A stretch of 64,000 nt of DNA from CAVQKZ01 sp963837325 (GCA_963837325.1 CAWIMV010000002.1:744001-808000); one strand, 5' to 3'. Numbered from the stretch's first letter, positions 1-8,542 are shown. The notes: a model not told the origin generated them from the sequence alone. Numbers and translations: made by a program.

Positions 1-296
1 AACGGCTGCAGCGGCTCGTACAGCGTGTTCGCGTAGTTCAGGGAACCGCCGCCGACGCCCGCGCCGGCGATGATCAGGCAGTCCTTGAGCAGGTGAATGC
101 GCTGGATCCCGGTGCAGCCGAGGCGCGGGGCCCAGATGAAGTCGCGCACCCGCCACGACGTCTTGGGCAACGTGTCATTGGTGAAGCGCCGACCGGCTTC
201 CAGAACGCCGACCCGGTAGCCCTTCTCGGTGAGCCGCAAGGCGGTGACGCTGCCGCCGAAGCCGGACCCGATGACGAGCACGTCGTAGTCAGACAC
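1..296 (-). CDS. GMC/cholesterol-oxidase-like FAD oxidoreductase, N-terminal part
   Basis: The gene runs off the left edge, so only about 98 N-terminal residues are visible. It begins with GTG. Residues 5-30 form a Rossmann FAD-binding motif (DVLVIGSGFGGS followed by TALRLTEKGYRVGVLEAG). A second conserved stretch, AGAGVGGGSLNYANTLY, is typical of the ChoD-like branch of the glucose-methanol-choline oxidoreductases. The family oxidises sterols or other alcohols with FAD. The N-terminus resembles what I remember of mycobacterial ChoD closely, but the substrate-binding domain is outside the window, so the substrate cannot be stated. Confidence 0.85.
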   Translation of the reverse strand, partial: MSDYDVLVIGSGFGGSVTALRLTEKGYRVGVLEAGRRFTNDTLPKTSWRVRDFIWAPRLGCTGIQRIHLLKDCLIIAGAGVGGGSLNYANTLYEPLQP

Positions 297-387
297 TGGT
301 GGCAGAGCTCCCTGGCGCCGGCAGCGCTTTATTGAGCGGCAATCAATAGTGCTCAGCAGCTTACGGCGGTGCCTCGGTCCGGGTCAA

Positions 388-1194
388 TCACGCCGCCGGC
401 ACGATCGCGGATTCGGCCGGACTGCGGAGGTCACGGATGAGGCGAACGGCGAAGACCGCGGCCGCGCCGAGTGCGACCGGCGCCGCGCTGAGCCACTGGC
501 CGGACCCGTAACCGGAAGCCGTAGCGATGGCGTCGATGCCCATGCCGAGCGTCCATACGCCGGCGGCGCCGAAGAGCGTCACGGCGATGGTGTCGGTGAC
601 CGCGGCCGGCAACGTGGTCCATCGTCCCTGACTCATCCAGCGTCGACGAATGACGACGAAAACCGCGACGGCGACCAGACCGAGGCCGCCCAGCAGCAGC
701 CGGTAGCCAACGATTTCGGTGGCCCAGTCGGCGACCGCAGCGTCGCGGCAGGAGCGCGTCCCGGAGTCCAGGTGCAGCCATCGGGTGCAGTCCGAGGCGG
801 AGAGCACACGCCCCGGCCCGACGTCGACGAGGGTCCGCGAACCGGCCACTGCCCGGACGATCAGGGCCAGCAACCCGCTCAGGCCGACTGCGAGGGCACC
901 GATCGCACCCAAGAAGAGCGCACTCGCCACACCGGCCCGCGCCACGACGGTCAGCGGAGTCGCGAGTCGACGTTCCTCCCCGGCGACCACGTCCGGGACC
1001 GGCCCGAACCGGGCGACTGCTTCGGTCTCGGCCTGGTGACCGGAAAGTCCGGAGGCCACCCCCCGCTCGGCGTCGTCGCGCAGATGGGCCTCGGCCTCCG
1101 CGATGAGATGGCGTAATTCGCGTGGGCGCCGCGTCGACATGGCCCGCACGAGTTCGTCCAAGTAGGCCTCGATGGGCTCGTCCGCCTCGCTCAC
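388..1194 (-). CDS. HAAS-type membrane protein, partner of PadR regulator
   Basis: The product has 268 residues. The first ~80 form a soluble, charged, helical region of the HAAS/DUF1700 kind, with repeated acidic helices ending in AVARFGPVPDVVAGEERR. After that come four or five hydrophobic segments. HAAS domains are known to occur beside PadR regulators. I chose GTG at 1194 because it overlaps the stop of the upstream padR by 4 bases (GTGA), which implies translational coupling. The reading frame stays open further upstream, but that extension lies inside padR. Ligand and function are unknown; sensing of membrane stress or small molecules is only a guess. Confidence 0.75.
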   Translation of the reverse strand: MSEADEPIEAYLDELVRAMSTRRPRELRHLIAEAEAHLRDDAERGVASGLSGHQAETEAVARFGPVPDVVAGEERRLATPLTVVARAGVASALFLGAIGALAVGLSGLLALIVRAVAGSRTLVDVGPGRVLSASDCTRWLHLDSGTRSCRDAAVADWATEIVGYRLLLGGLGLVAVAVFVVIRRRWMSQGRWTTLPAAVTDTIAVTLFGAAGVWTLGMGIDAIATASGYGSGQWLSAAPVALGAAAVFAVRLIRDLRSPAESAIVPAA

Positions 1195-1535
1195 ACCGCA
1201 CCCCCGATCGGTGCCGCCTTCAACCGGAGCACCGCGTCCACCGCGCCGACCAGTGCTTGCCAGCTGCGCCGCTCGGCGCTCAACGCCGCCTGGCCGGCCG
1301 CGGTGATCCGATACACCCGCCGCCGCCGACCGGCGACGGGCCCCCACTCGCTGACCAGCAGACCGAGATCCTCCAGCCGGTGCAGGGCCGGGTACACCGA
1401 GCCTTCGGTCAGGTCGAGCAGTCCTTCGGTCAGGTCGCGCACGGCCGTGATCACGGCGTACCCATGGCCCGGGCCGTGCCTGAGCACCCCGAGCAAGACG
1501 AGGTCGAGATGACCGCTGACGCCATCCAACCTCAT
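1191..1535 (-). CDS. PadR-family transcriptional regulator
   Basis: This 114-residue protein has the PadR winged helix: LDLVLLGVLRHGPGHGYAV, then LTEGSVYPALHRLEDLGLL and the wing VAGRRRRVYRITAAG. The length fits the short PadR subfamily. I start at ATG 1535. The open frame extends upstream to 1607, but only through a dispersed palindromic repeat. It is the first gene of a two-gene unit with the HAAS membrane protein at 388-1194. A 21-bp palindrome covers the start codon, suggesting autorepression. Confidence 0.9.
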   Translation of the reverse strand: MRLDGVSGHLDLVLLGVLRHGPGHGYAVITAVRDLTEGLLDLTEGSVYPALHRLEDLGLLVSEWGPVAGRRRRVYRITAAGQAALSAERRSWQALVGAVDAVLRLKAAPIGGAV

Positions 1536-1554
1536 ACCTCGACACTCTAGGTAT
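1534..1554 (-). promoter_or_regulatory. Palindromic operator candidate over padR start
   Basis: The arms ATACCTCGA and TCTAGGTAT match at 8 of 9 paired positions around the centre CAC. The site touches the padR start codon at 1535. PadR proteins bind inverted repeats and usually repress themselves, so this is the likely operator. Binding has been inferred from position and symmetry only. Confidence 0.5.
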
Positions 1555-1559
1555 TGCCT

Positions 1560-1613
1560 CCCGATTGTGCAATCTCTGGCTGCCTCAGCCAGCCAGAAGT
1601 TGCACAACCGGGG
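1560..1613. repeat. Dispersed ~55-bp palindrome, copy 1
   Basis: Imperfect inverted repeat: GATTGTGCAA on the left, TTGCACAACCGGGG on the right, with CTGGCTG / CAGCCAG inside. It lies between the padR gene and the HAAS gene at 1617. Related copies are at 13449-13503, 14024-14078 and 44891-44948. Confidence 0.8.
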
Positions 1614-1616
1614 AAA

Positions 1617-2609
1617 TCAGTGGGTTGGTTTGGGCTTTGCGGATGAAGGCGCAGCGCCGGTCGGCGAACTCGATTTCGAGGGCGACGCGGACGTGGACGC
1701 GGACGGTGTCGCGGGCAGCGGCCCGGGCCCGGAGCGGAACGGACCCGGGTCGTTCGGGCAGAGCGGGTAGGTCCAGCTCTGAGCGGTGCCGTCGGGTCCG
1801 GTGCCCGGTGCGAGGTTGCCGTCCTGGCAGTACCCCTCGCCGAACTGGATGGGGTTGCCGTTCTGGTCGAACAGGCGCGCCCCGATCACCTGCTTGCCGT
1901 TCTGGTCGTAGACGTAGATGTCGGTGACGTCGGGATTGATGGCGGACCCGCCGTAGACGGCGGCGTCGCCGGAGGTGTCGCTGTAGCTGTAGGACGGGCC
2001 GCCGATGTTATCGGCCAGAACGAAGACCGCCCAGATCGCGATGACCGCACTTGCCGCGACCATGAGACGGCGGGGCCATTCGGCGAAGCGCAGCGACCGC
2101 TGGCCGAGCCAGACAGAAGCGGCGATCAAGGCCAACGCGCACAGCAACCCGATCAGCGAGCTGCCGCCGATGCTGGGCACGAAGCCGTGCCAGTTCGAGT
2201 GATCCCGGGCGCCGGAGATGAATTGCGCGACGATCCAACCCCGAAGCACCCACCACCCGGGACGCATCGCGCGCAGCAGGTCAACCAAACGCGGGTAGCC
2301 GACGAGCCGACCGGCCCGCAGATCGAAGCGGTGCAGGGCATTGGCGAGCCACTCGGCTGCGGCGTGCAACCGACGGGGCGTCGGCGTCGCGGAGACCTCG
2401 ACACCGGCCGCGGCCCGAAGTTCAGCCGCGTAAGCCTCGGGCTCACCCAGCCGATCGCGCAGCGATCCCTCGCCCTCGGCCAGCACCTCTGCGAAGTGAT
2501 CGGGCAAATCTTCGAGCAGGTCGTCGCGTACTTCGGCCGGCATGCCGCTCAGTGCAGCCCGGACCTGCTCGTAGTACTGCTCAATCTCAAGTGTCGTCGT
2601 GGTCGTCAC
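1617..2609 (-). CDS. HAAS-domain membrane protein with Ser/Pro-rich tail
   Basis: The 330-residue product starts with a cytoplasmic HAAS-like domain: residues 8-70 include IEQYYEQVRAALSGMP, LLEDLPDHFAEVL and a following LGEPEAYAAELRAA. A central hydrophobic part has three or four membrane spans near residues 120-205. The remaining ~130 residues are extracytoplasmic and end in a Ser/Pro/Thr/Lys-rich tail. The GTG start overlaps the stop of the padR gene at 2609-2938 by one base. It is the second PadR/HAAS pair in the first 3 kb, but the C-terminal domain is unlike the first pair, so the two probably sense different things. Confidence 0.8.
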   Translation of the reverse strand: MTTTTTLEIEQYYEQVRAALSGMPAEVRDDLLEDLPDHFAEVLAEGEGSLRDRLGEPEAYAAELRAAAGVEVSATPTPRRLHAAAEWLANALHRFDLRAGRLVGYPRLVDLLRAMRPGWWVLRGWIVAQFISGARDHSNWHGFVPSIGGSSLIGLLCALALIAASVWLGQRSLRFAEWPRRLMVAASAVIAIWAVFVLADNIGGPSYSYSDTSGDAAVYGGSAINPDVTDIYVYDQNGKQVIGARLFDQNGNPIQFGEGYCQDGNLAPGTGPDGTAQSWTYPLCPNDPGPFRSGPGPLPATPSASTSASPSKSSSPTGAAPSSAKPKPTH

Positions 2610-2938
2610 TATGCCGCCGCCTCTGCATTCAGGAGTCCGTCCATCGACCGGGCAAAGCCGGCCCAGACCTTGGTCGACAACGCGAGCTGGTCCCGACCGG
2701 CCTTGTTGAGCGCGTAGTACTTGCGATGCGGACCCTCCTCACTTGGCACGACGTACGTCGTGAGGGACCCAGCCTGGAAAAGTCGGCGCAGCGTCCCGTA
2801 CACCGACGCGTCGCCCACTTCGTCCAGCCCCGCCGCCCGTAGGCGCCGGACGATGTCGTAGCCGTAGCCGTCTTCGTCGCGCAGGACGGCTAATACCGCC
2901 AGGTCGAGGACTCCCTTGAGGAGTTGCGTGCTGTCCAT
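2609..2938 (-). CDS. PadR-family transcriptional regulator
   Basis: This is a 109-residue PadR winged-helix protein: LLKGVLDLAVLAVLRDEDGY, then GDASVYGTLRRLFQAGSL and the wing SEEGPHRKYYALNKAGR. It starts at ATG 2938, 14 bp after the stop of the DUF222-HNH gene. It is translationally linked to the HAAS protein that follows. A 23-bp palindrome lies 10 bp upstream of the start. Function beyond controlling its own unit is unknown. Confidence 0.9.
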   Translation of the reverse strand: MDSTQLLKGVLDLAVLAVLRDEDGYGYDIVRRLRAAGLDEVGDASVYGTLRRLFQAGSLTTYVVPSEEGPHRKYYALNKAGRDQLALSTKVWAGFARSMDGLLNAEAAA

Positions 2939-2947
2939 GCTGGCGAA

Positions 2948-2970
2948 GGTACTACGGATACCGCAGTACC
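2948..2970 (-). promoter_or_regulatory. Palindromic operator candidate upstream of second padR
   Basis: On the minus strand the arms GGTACTGCGG and CCGTAGTACC match at 9 of 10 positions around the centre TAT. The site is 10 bp upstream of the padR ATG. It also overlaps the last codons of the HNH gene, so protein binding here would sit on the 3' end of that gene. Confidence 0.5.
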
Positions 2971-4334
2971 GCCAATACCGCTATACGGCGAGTCCTGGCG
3001 GACCGCCTGTCCGGTCGATCGGGTAGGTGGCGGGTTGTTCCCGGTAGCGGTGGCCGGTGGGTGATGTCCATTCGATAGAGTGCGTCGGGTTGTCGGTCGG
3101 GTTGCCAGCCGGCTTGGTGTTTGGCGTGATGGTGGCGGCTGCAGATCGCGTTCAGATTCGCCTCGTTGGTTTCCCCGCCGTCTTCCCAGGGGATCTGATG
3201 TTCGAGGTCGCAGAGTCGGGCTTGGCGGTTGCAGTGGGGGTAGCGGCAGGTGCGGTCTCGGGCGATGACGTGCTCGGCGAGGTCTTTCGGCGGCCGGTAG
3301 GTGCTGCGGCCGTAGTCGATCAGCCGACCACGTTCGTCGGTGACGAGCCGGCGCCAGGTGCCCGTCTCGTCCGCGGCGATCCGACGCGCGACCGCGGCCG
3401 GGATCGGGCCGGACCCGGCGAGTTCGCCGGGCTGCTCATCCAGGCCCAACAGCGTGGACAGCGCGACTGTGACTTGAACCGAGGGGCGCAGGCCATGTTC
3501 GCGCGGCAGCTCATCGGCCATCGACCCGTGCAGGGTGTTCAAGGCCAGCTGCACCACCGCATCAGCGCGGCGCTGATCCGCGGTCCGCTCGTCGCCGCAG
3601 GGGACTCGGCGGGCGAGGGCGTCGATGGCGGTCATGAACGTCGTCGCCCCGGTGTCGGGCAGCAGCATCCAAATCTCGGACATGCCATCGGCGACCGGGG
3701 TGCGCACCACCCGCCGCTGCTTGACCGCTTCGACGTGGCGTTCCTCCGCCGGCTTCGGCGCCACACTCAACACGGCCTTGCGCACGGAACGCTTGAAGTT
3801 CGCCAGCACCTGCTCCGGCGCCTTCGGCAGAACTGAGGTCTCCACCGCCGTGGCCGTCTTGTCGTCGAGGGTCATGACCGTCTCGGCCAAGTGGCGGGAG
3901 TGGTGCACCGTGATCTCCCCACGCTCCTGCAAATCCAACGTCGCAGCCAGCCGGGTCATCGCCTTCGCGAACTCCAACCGATCCGCCGCCGTCTGCGCCG
4001 ACAAACGCAGCGCACAGGCCACGTCCTCCTTGAGCCACTCCCTGTCCAGAACCTCAGTCGGGGACTTCACCGGCGGATCAGCCGCCATCACCGCCAACAA
4101 CCGCAACTGCTGGGCATCGATCCAGGACCGCTGCCGCTCCAAGGCCGCCAACGCATCCACCCGACCGGCATAGGACAAGCGGCGCACATTCAGATGGACC
4201 AGCGGCTTGATCACCGCCGAGCCCGGCGTCACCGTCGCCGCCCAGGCCGCGACGTCATCAGGAACAAGATCAGCGTCCAAGAGCGACGGAACGTAGGACG
4301 ACGGCTCCGGGCCGTCGGTCGATGCTTCGCTCAT
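2952..4334 (-). CDS. DUF222 / HNH endonuclease domain protein (13E12 family)
   Basis: The product has 460 residues. The N-terminal ~300 form the helical DUF222 region. The C-terminal HNH nuclease domain is complete: CRYPHC, LCDLEHQIPWEDGG, NLNAICSRHHHAKHQAGW. The family is common and multicopy in actinobacteria; its role is not established and it behaves like a selfish or phage-derived gene. The final residues (AVLAVLRYP) are encoded by the sequence that forms the operator of the following padR gene. The upstream 150 bp are more AT-rich than the neighbourhood, which fits acquisition by transfer. Confidence 0.9.
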   Translation of the reverse strand: MSEASTDGPEPSSYVPSLLDADLVPDDVAAWAATVTPGSAVIKPLVHLNVRRLSYAGRVDALAALERQRSWIDAQQLRLLAVMAADPPVKSPTEVLDREWLKEDVACALRLSAQTAADRLEFAKAMTRLAATLDLQERGEITVHHSRHLAETVMTLDDKTATAVETSVLPKAPEQVLANFKRSVRKAVLSVAPKPAEERHVEAVKQRRVVRTPVADGMSEIWMLLPDTGATTFMTAIDALARRVPCGDERTADQRRADAVVQLALNTLHGSMADELPREHGLRPSVQVTVALSTLLGLDEQPGELAGSGPIPAAVARRIAADETGTWRRLVTDERGRLIDYGRSTYRPPKDLAEHVIARDRTCRYPHCNRQARLCDLEHQIPWEDGGETNEANLNAICSRHHHAKHQAGWQPDRQPDALYRMDITHRPPLPGTTRHLPDRPDRRSARTRRIAVLAVLRYP

Positions 4335-4347
4335 ACGGTCGATTATA
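4335..4347 (-). promoter_or_regulatory. Consensus -10 box, leaderless promoter of the HNH gene
   Basis: On the minus strand a perfect TATAAT occupies 4347-4342, and ATG follows after seven bases (4334). This spacing is that of a leaderless transcript starting at the A of ATG. No Shine-Dalgarno is present, in keeping with that. Confidence 0.6.
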
Positions 4348-4489
4348 TCATAGAAGACCGACGCAACGAAAGCACTTTCCCCTTAATTCAAAAGGCGATC
4401 AGCACGAGCCCGCCGTCCGAAAGCCGAACCCAGCCCATCACCCAACTCCCTCGTCGCTGCCGCTTTTCGCTTTTCAACGCAAAAACCCC

Positions 4490-5269
4490 TCAGCCAAACG
4501 CGCCAGAGATGTAATCTTCAGTCCGCTTGTCGGCCGGGTTGGTAAAGATCGTCCGCGTCTCGTCCATCTCGACAAGCTCACCCGGCTGCCCCACGCCACC
4601 GAGGTTGAAGAACGCCGTCCGCTCCGAGATCCGCGCCGCCTGCTGCATGTTGTGCGTGACGATCACGATCGTGTAGTCCTTGCGCAGCACCCGGATGAGA
4701 TCCTCGATCGCCATCGTCGAGATCGGGTCCAGCGATGAACAGGGCTCGTCCATCAACAGCACCTCAGGTTCCACTGCAATCGCCCGGGCAATGCACAGCC
4801 GCTGCTGCTGCCCGCCCGACAATCCCGCGCCCGGCTTGCCCAGCCGGTCCCGCACCTCAGCCCACAAGTTCGCCGACCGCAGCGACTTCTCCACGACATC
4901 GTCCAACTCGGCCTTGCGCACGCGCCGATTCTGCAGCTTGAGCCCCGCGGCGACGTTGTCATAGATCGACATCGTCGGGAACGGGTTGGGTCGCTGGAAC
5001 ACCATGCCGATCGTGCGCCGCACGTCGACCGGGTCGATGCCGTCGGCGTAGATGTCGTCACCGTCGAGCAGCACGTTGCCGTTGACGGTCGCGCCCGGAA
5101 TCACCTCGTGCATCCGGTTCATCGTCCGCAGCACCGTCGACTTGCCGCAGCCGGACGGCCCGATGAATGCCGTCACTGACCGAGGCTCGATGGCGAAGTT
5201 GACGTTCTCGACGGCCCGGAACTTGCCGTAAAAGACGTTCAGGTTGGTGACGTCGATGCGCTTGGCCAT
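4490..5269 (-). CDS. pstB: Phosphate ABC transporter ATP-binding protein PstB
   Basis: PstB is the ATPase that powers high-affinity phosphate import. The 259 residues match the usual length. Visible motifs are Walker A GPSGCGKS (37-44), the PstB-typical FQRPNPFPTMSIYDNV (91-105), signature LSGGQQQR (150-157), Walker B LLMDEP (171-176) and the H-loop histidine in VTHN (206). I start at ATG 5269; the longer open frame upstream is the shadow of pstA. It is the last gene of pstSCAB, 8 bp after pstA. Confidence 0.97.
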   Translation of the reverse strand: MAKRIDVTNLNVFYGKFRAVENVNFAIEPRSVTAFIGPSGCGKSTVLRTMNRMHEVIPGATVNGNVLLDGDDIYADGIDPVDVRRTIGMVFQRPNPFPTMSIYDNVAAGLKLQNRRVRKAELDDVVEKSLRSANLWAEVRDRLGKPGAGLSGGQQQRLCIARAIAVEPEVLLMDEPCSSLDPISTMAIEDLIRVLRKDYTIVIVTHNMQQAARISERTAFFNLGGVGQPGELVEMDETRTIFTNPADKRTEDYISGAFG

Positions 5270-5277
5270 GACTACTA

Positions 5278-6225
5278 CTACCTCGATACCTTGCTGAAGC
5301 GCCCGAGCAGCCGGGCGATCAGGTTGAGCCCCATCACGATGATGATGAGGGTGAGCGCGGCGCCCCACATGCGGTCCGGCGCGTAGTTGTGGATCTTGTG
5401 CCCGGTGAAGCTGTAGTTCGAACCCAGGTTCTTGACCTGGTCGCGAATCAACAGCGGCAGTGAGCCCTGGAACCCGCTGAAGACGTTGTTGTTGGTGTTG
5501 GGCGAGTACTGCACGAGCACCAGCAGCGGCGCGGTCTCGCCGGCCACGCGGGCAACGCCGAGCACGATGCCGGTCGTGATACCGCTCAACGCAGTGGGCA
5601 GCACGATGCGCACGATCGTCTTCCACTTCGGGACCCCGAGCGCATAGGACGCTTCCCGCAATTCATTGGGGACGAGCTTGAGCATCTCCTCGGTGGTACG
5701 CACGATGACCGGAATCATCAGCAACACCAAGGCCAATGCGGCGTAGACGCCGGCGAACTGCGCGCCGAATTCGATGAAGAAGATCGCGTACACGAACAAG
5801 GCCGCGACGATCGACGGAATGCCGGTGAGGATGTCGACCATGAACGTGGTGATCCGGGCGAACCGGCCGGTGCCGTACTCGACGAGGTAGATCGCGACCA
5901 GAATCCCGATCGGGATCGAGATCACCGCGCAGATCGCAACCTCCTCCGCCGTCCCGATGATCGCGTGCAGCGCGCCGCCGCCGGGATCGCGGTAGGTGAT
6001 GCCGCGCTGGTCGCCGGTCCACCACTGTGACGTCGCCACGACGTGCCAGCCCCGGCCGACGACCGTCCACAACAACCAGATGAGTGGGATCAACGCGACG
6101 CCGAAGGCACTGGTGATGAGCACCGTGGCGAGGTTGTTCTTGACTCGACGGATCCCGTGTACGCGTTGCGGGTGCAGGCTGTTGCGGCCCTGAGCCGCGC
6201 TGACCGTCGTAATGCCTGTCGTCAT
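5278..6225 (-). CDS. pstA: Phosphate ABC transporter permease PstA
   Basis: The 315-residue integral membrane permease pairs with PstC. About six hydrophobic segments are visible. The cytoplasmic EAA loop that contacts PstB is LREASYALGVPKWKTIVRIVLP. GETAPLLVL near the C-terminal third is typical of PstA. The start ATG overlaps the pstC stop by 4 bases (ATGA), so the two subunits are probably made in equal amounts. Confidence 0.96.
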   Translation of the reverse strand: MTTGITTVSAAQGRNSLHPQRVHGIRRVKNNLATVLITSAFGVALIPLIWLLWTVVGRGWHVVATSQWWTGDQRGITYRDPGGGALHAIIGTAEEVAICAVISIPIGILVAIYLVEYGTGRFARITTFMVDILTGIPSIVAALFVYAIFFIEFGAQFAGVYAALALVLLMIPVIVRTTEEMLKLVPNELREASYALGVPKWKTIVRIVLPTALSGITTGIVLGVARVAGETAPLLVLVQYSPNTNNNVFSGFQGSLPLLIRDQVKNLGSNYSFTGHKIHNYAPDRMWGAALTLIIIVMGLNLIARLLGRFSKVSR

Positions 6226-7328
6226 GCCCGGAACTCCTTCCGGCGGTTGACGATCGATCGCGCCACCGCGTTGACGACGAACGTCAGGATGAACAGCATC
6301 AGCCCGGCTGCGATGTACGCACCGGTCGACTTCGGGTTGGCGAACTCGGCCGCGTTGTTGGCGATCTTCGACGCGAATGTCTCGCCCCCGTTGAAGATCG
6401 AAGTGGAGAACGGCGCGCCCGGACCAGGAGCCGACAGGATCAGGTACATCGCCACGGTCTCGCCCAGCGCGCGACCCAAGCCGAGCATGGCCCCGCTGAC
6501 GATTCCGGCCCGGCCGTACGGCAGCACGGCCAGCCGGATCATCTCCCAGCGCGTTGCGCCCAACGCCCAGGCGCCCTCGATGTTCTGGCTCGGCGTCCGT
6601 TCGAAGACGTCGCGGCAGACCGCGGTGATGATGGGCAGGACCATGACCGCGAGCACGATGCCGGCGTCGAAGATCGAGCCGCGCAGCACGGCGCCGTTCT
6701 TGAAGATCGGGATCGCGCTCAGGTGGTAGAGCGTGCGCTGCACGGGCTCGAGCGCCGGCGCGAGCACCCCGATACCCCAGATGCCGTAGACGATCGAGGG
6801 GATGGCCGCGAGCAGGTCGACGATGTAGGCGACCGGACGGGCCAGGCGGGCCGGGGCGTAGTGCGTGATGAACAGCGCGATCCCGACCGCGATCGGAACC
6901 GCGACAATCATCGCGATGGCCGAGACGATCAGCGTCGTCCAGAGCAGTCCGGCGATACCGAAGTGCAGCGTGCTGCCGTTGACGCTCCAGTCATTGGAGA
7001 ACAGGAAGCTGGATTTGTCGTTGGCAATCGCCGGAAGCGCCTGCCGCAGCAGGAACACGGCGATCAGGACGACCAGCACGACGATCACCACACCGGCGCC
7101 CGAGGCCAACCCCTGGAACACCCGGTCGCCGATCCGGTTCTTTCCGCCGCGATGGACGAGCGGCGGGGCGCTCGTCTCGACGCCGGCCGGCGCCTGAGGC
7201 GGTGCCAGTTCGGCCGAATCCAGCATGGTCAGCGTCGGTAGTGCTCGCGGCGCGACTCCGGGCGGGGCCGCAGCCCCGCCCGGAATCGCGCCGTTCGCCG
7301 AATGGCCCGACGGATCGGTGAGCGTCAC
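6222..7328 (-). CDS. pstC: Phosphate ABC transporter permease PstC
   Basis: The 368-residue permease starts with GTG. It has an unusually long, Pro/Ala-rich cytoplasmic N-terminus of about 75 residues before the first membrane span. The EAA loop reads IEGAWALGATRWEMIRLAVLP and is followed by GLGRALGETVAMYLIL, a PstC hallmark. The gene lies 24 bp downstream of pstS. The extra N-terminal segment is poorly conserved in the family; a start further inside cannot be excluded. Confidence 0.96.
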   Translation of the reverse strand: MTLTDPSGHSANGAIPGGAAAPPGVAPRALPTLTMLDSAELAPPQAPAGVETSAPPLVHRGGKNRIGDRVFQGLASGAGVVIVVLVVLIAVFLLRQALPAIANDKSSFLFSNDWSVNGSTLHFGIAGLLWTTLIVSAIAMIVAVPIAVGIALFITHYAPARLARPVAYIVDLLAAIPSIVYGIWGIGVLAPALEPVQRTLYHLSAIPIFKNGAVLRGSIFDAGIVLAVMVLPIITAVCRDVFERTPSQNIEGAWALGATRWEMIRLAVLPYGRAGIVSGAMLGLGRALGETVAMYLILSAPGPGAPFSTSIFNGGETFASKIANNAAEFANPKSTGAYIAAGLMLFILTFVVNAVARSIVNRRKEFRA

Positions 7329-7352
7329 AGTCGTAGACCCTTTTCTCTCCGA

Positions 7353-8450
7353 CTAGCTGATCGCGGCAATCGAGCTCTTGACCTTGGCCAGGATGCTGGC
7401 CGGCAGCGGCGCGTAACCGAGATCCGGCAGCCCGGCTTGCCCGGTGCCGGAGGTGTAGGTGAGGAAGCTCTTGACGAGCGTTCCCTTGGCCGCGTCCTGG
7501 TACTTGCTGCAGACGATCTCGTACGTCACCAGGATGATCGGATAGGCACCCTTCGCCTTGGTGGCGTAGTCGAGCTTGAGGGTCAGGTCCTGGCCCGTCC
7601 CGGTTACTTGGGCTGCGGCAACGGCGGCGCCGGCGGACTCTGCTGTCAACGCGACCGCACCGCTGCCGTTGTCGACCTTGGCCGTCGGCAGGTTCGCGCT
7701 GCCTGCGAACGACCACTCGAGGTAGGCGATGCCGCCCTCGGTGCCGGCCACCGCCTGCTGCACGCCCTGCGAACCCGACTTGCCCTGCCCGACCTTGCCG
7801 GGCCACACCTTGCTCGGCTCAGCCGTGAAGTCGGCCTTGTCCGTCGCGGCGAGGTACTTCTCGAAGTTCTGCGTCGTACCCGATTCGTCCGACCGGAAGA
7901 ACACCGTGATCTTCGTCGACGGCAGGGACGCACCCTTGTTAGCCGCGGCGATGGCCGGGTCGTTCCAGCTCGTGATCTTGCCGAGGAAGATCTGGCCGAT
8001 CAGTTCCGGCGTCAGGGTCAGATCCTTGACCCCGTTGAGCTTGTAGGCCAGGGCGATGGGTCCGGTGACCATCGGAATGTCGATGGCCGGCGAGCCGCAG
8101 GTCTTGGTGGCCGCAGCGACCTCGCCCTTGGCCGGGTCGAGAGCTGAGTCAGAACCGGCGAAATCGGTGTTGCCTTGGGTGAAGTCGGTGACGCCCTGGC
8201 CGGAGCCGCCGCCGCCGTAGTTGATCGTCGTCCCGGAGCACTGCTTCTGGTAGTCCTTGATCCATTGGGCGATCGCGTTCTGCTGCGCGGTCGACCCGGT
8301 GGCGTTGAGCGTGCCCTTGCCGCAGCTGCTGGCGGCAACAGGCGAACTCGACCCGCCGGACTTGCTGTCGTTCTTCGAGCTCGAGCAGGCGGCAAGGACG
8401 ACCGCACCTGCAATGAGTCCGGCGATGACGCCGGCTCGGTACAGCTTCAC
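7353..8450 (-). CDS. pstS: Phosphate-binding lipoprotein PstS
   Basis: PstS captures phosphate outside the membrane and delivers it to PstCA. The 365-residue precursor has a lipoprotein signal with lipobox LAAC; the lipidated cysteine is residue 22. Family motifs include GSTAQQNAIAQW, FAGSDSALDP, FFRSDESGTTQNFEKYL and GIAYLEWS. It is first in pstSCAB. Upstream are a two-unit PHO box and three 11-bp direct repeats, indicating PhoP-dependent induction under phosphate limitation. Confidence 0.96.
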   Translation of the reverse strand: MKLYRAGVIAGLIAGAVVLAACSSSKNDSKSGGSSSPVAASSCGKGTLNATGSTAQQNAIAQWIKDYQKQCSGTTINYGGGGSGQGVTDFTQGNTDFAGSDSALDPAKGEVAAATKTCGSPAIDIPMVTGPIALAYKLNGVKDLTLTPELIGQIFLGKITSWNDPAIAAANKGASLPSTKITVFFRSDESGTTQNFEKYLAATDKADFTAEPSKVWPGKVGQGKSGSQGVQQAVAGTEGGIAYLEWSFAGSANLPTAKVDNGSGAVALTAESAGAAVAAAQVTGTGQDLTLKLDYATKAKGAYPIILVTYEIVCSKYQDAAKGTLVKSFLTYTSGTGQAGLPDLGYAPLPASILAKVKSSIAAIS

Positions 8451-8464
8451 GTGGATTCCCCTCT

Positions 8465-8497
8465 GTAAGCGACTAGGCAGCGACTAAGCAGCGACTC
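8465..8497 (-). repeat. Three 11-bp direct repeats ahead of pstS
   Basis: On the minus strand the units read GAGTCGCTGCT, TAGTCGCTGCC and TAGTCGCTTAC, exactly 11 bp apart, between the PHO box and the pstS start. One unit per helical turn is the geometry used by PhoP-type regulators, but the sequence differs from the PHO-box unit. They could also act in the mRNA leader. Confidence 0.6.
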
Positions 8498-8542
8498 GTT
8501 CCGAGCCAGACGCTAAGAGGAGCAAGTGGCGCGACGGGGCGA

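Noticed and set aside
349..1116. Long plus-strand open frame opposite the first HAAS gene
   Set aside because: Open antisense frames are expected at this GC content; the composition is Arg/Gly/Asp-rich with no domain.
1536..1607. Upstream extension of the first padR gene (24 extra codons)
   Set aside because: The extra codons are encoded by a dispersed palindrome and do not resemble PadR; ATG 1535 gives the normal family start and lies in the operator.
5270..5626. N-terminal extension of pstB
   Set aside because: It is the shadow of pstA in another frame; PstB with the ATG at 5269 has the standard length.
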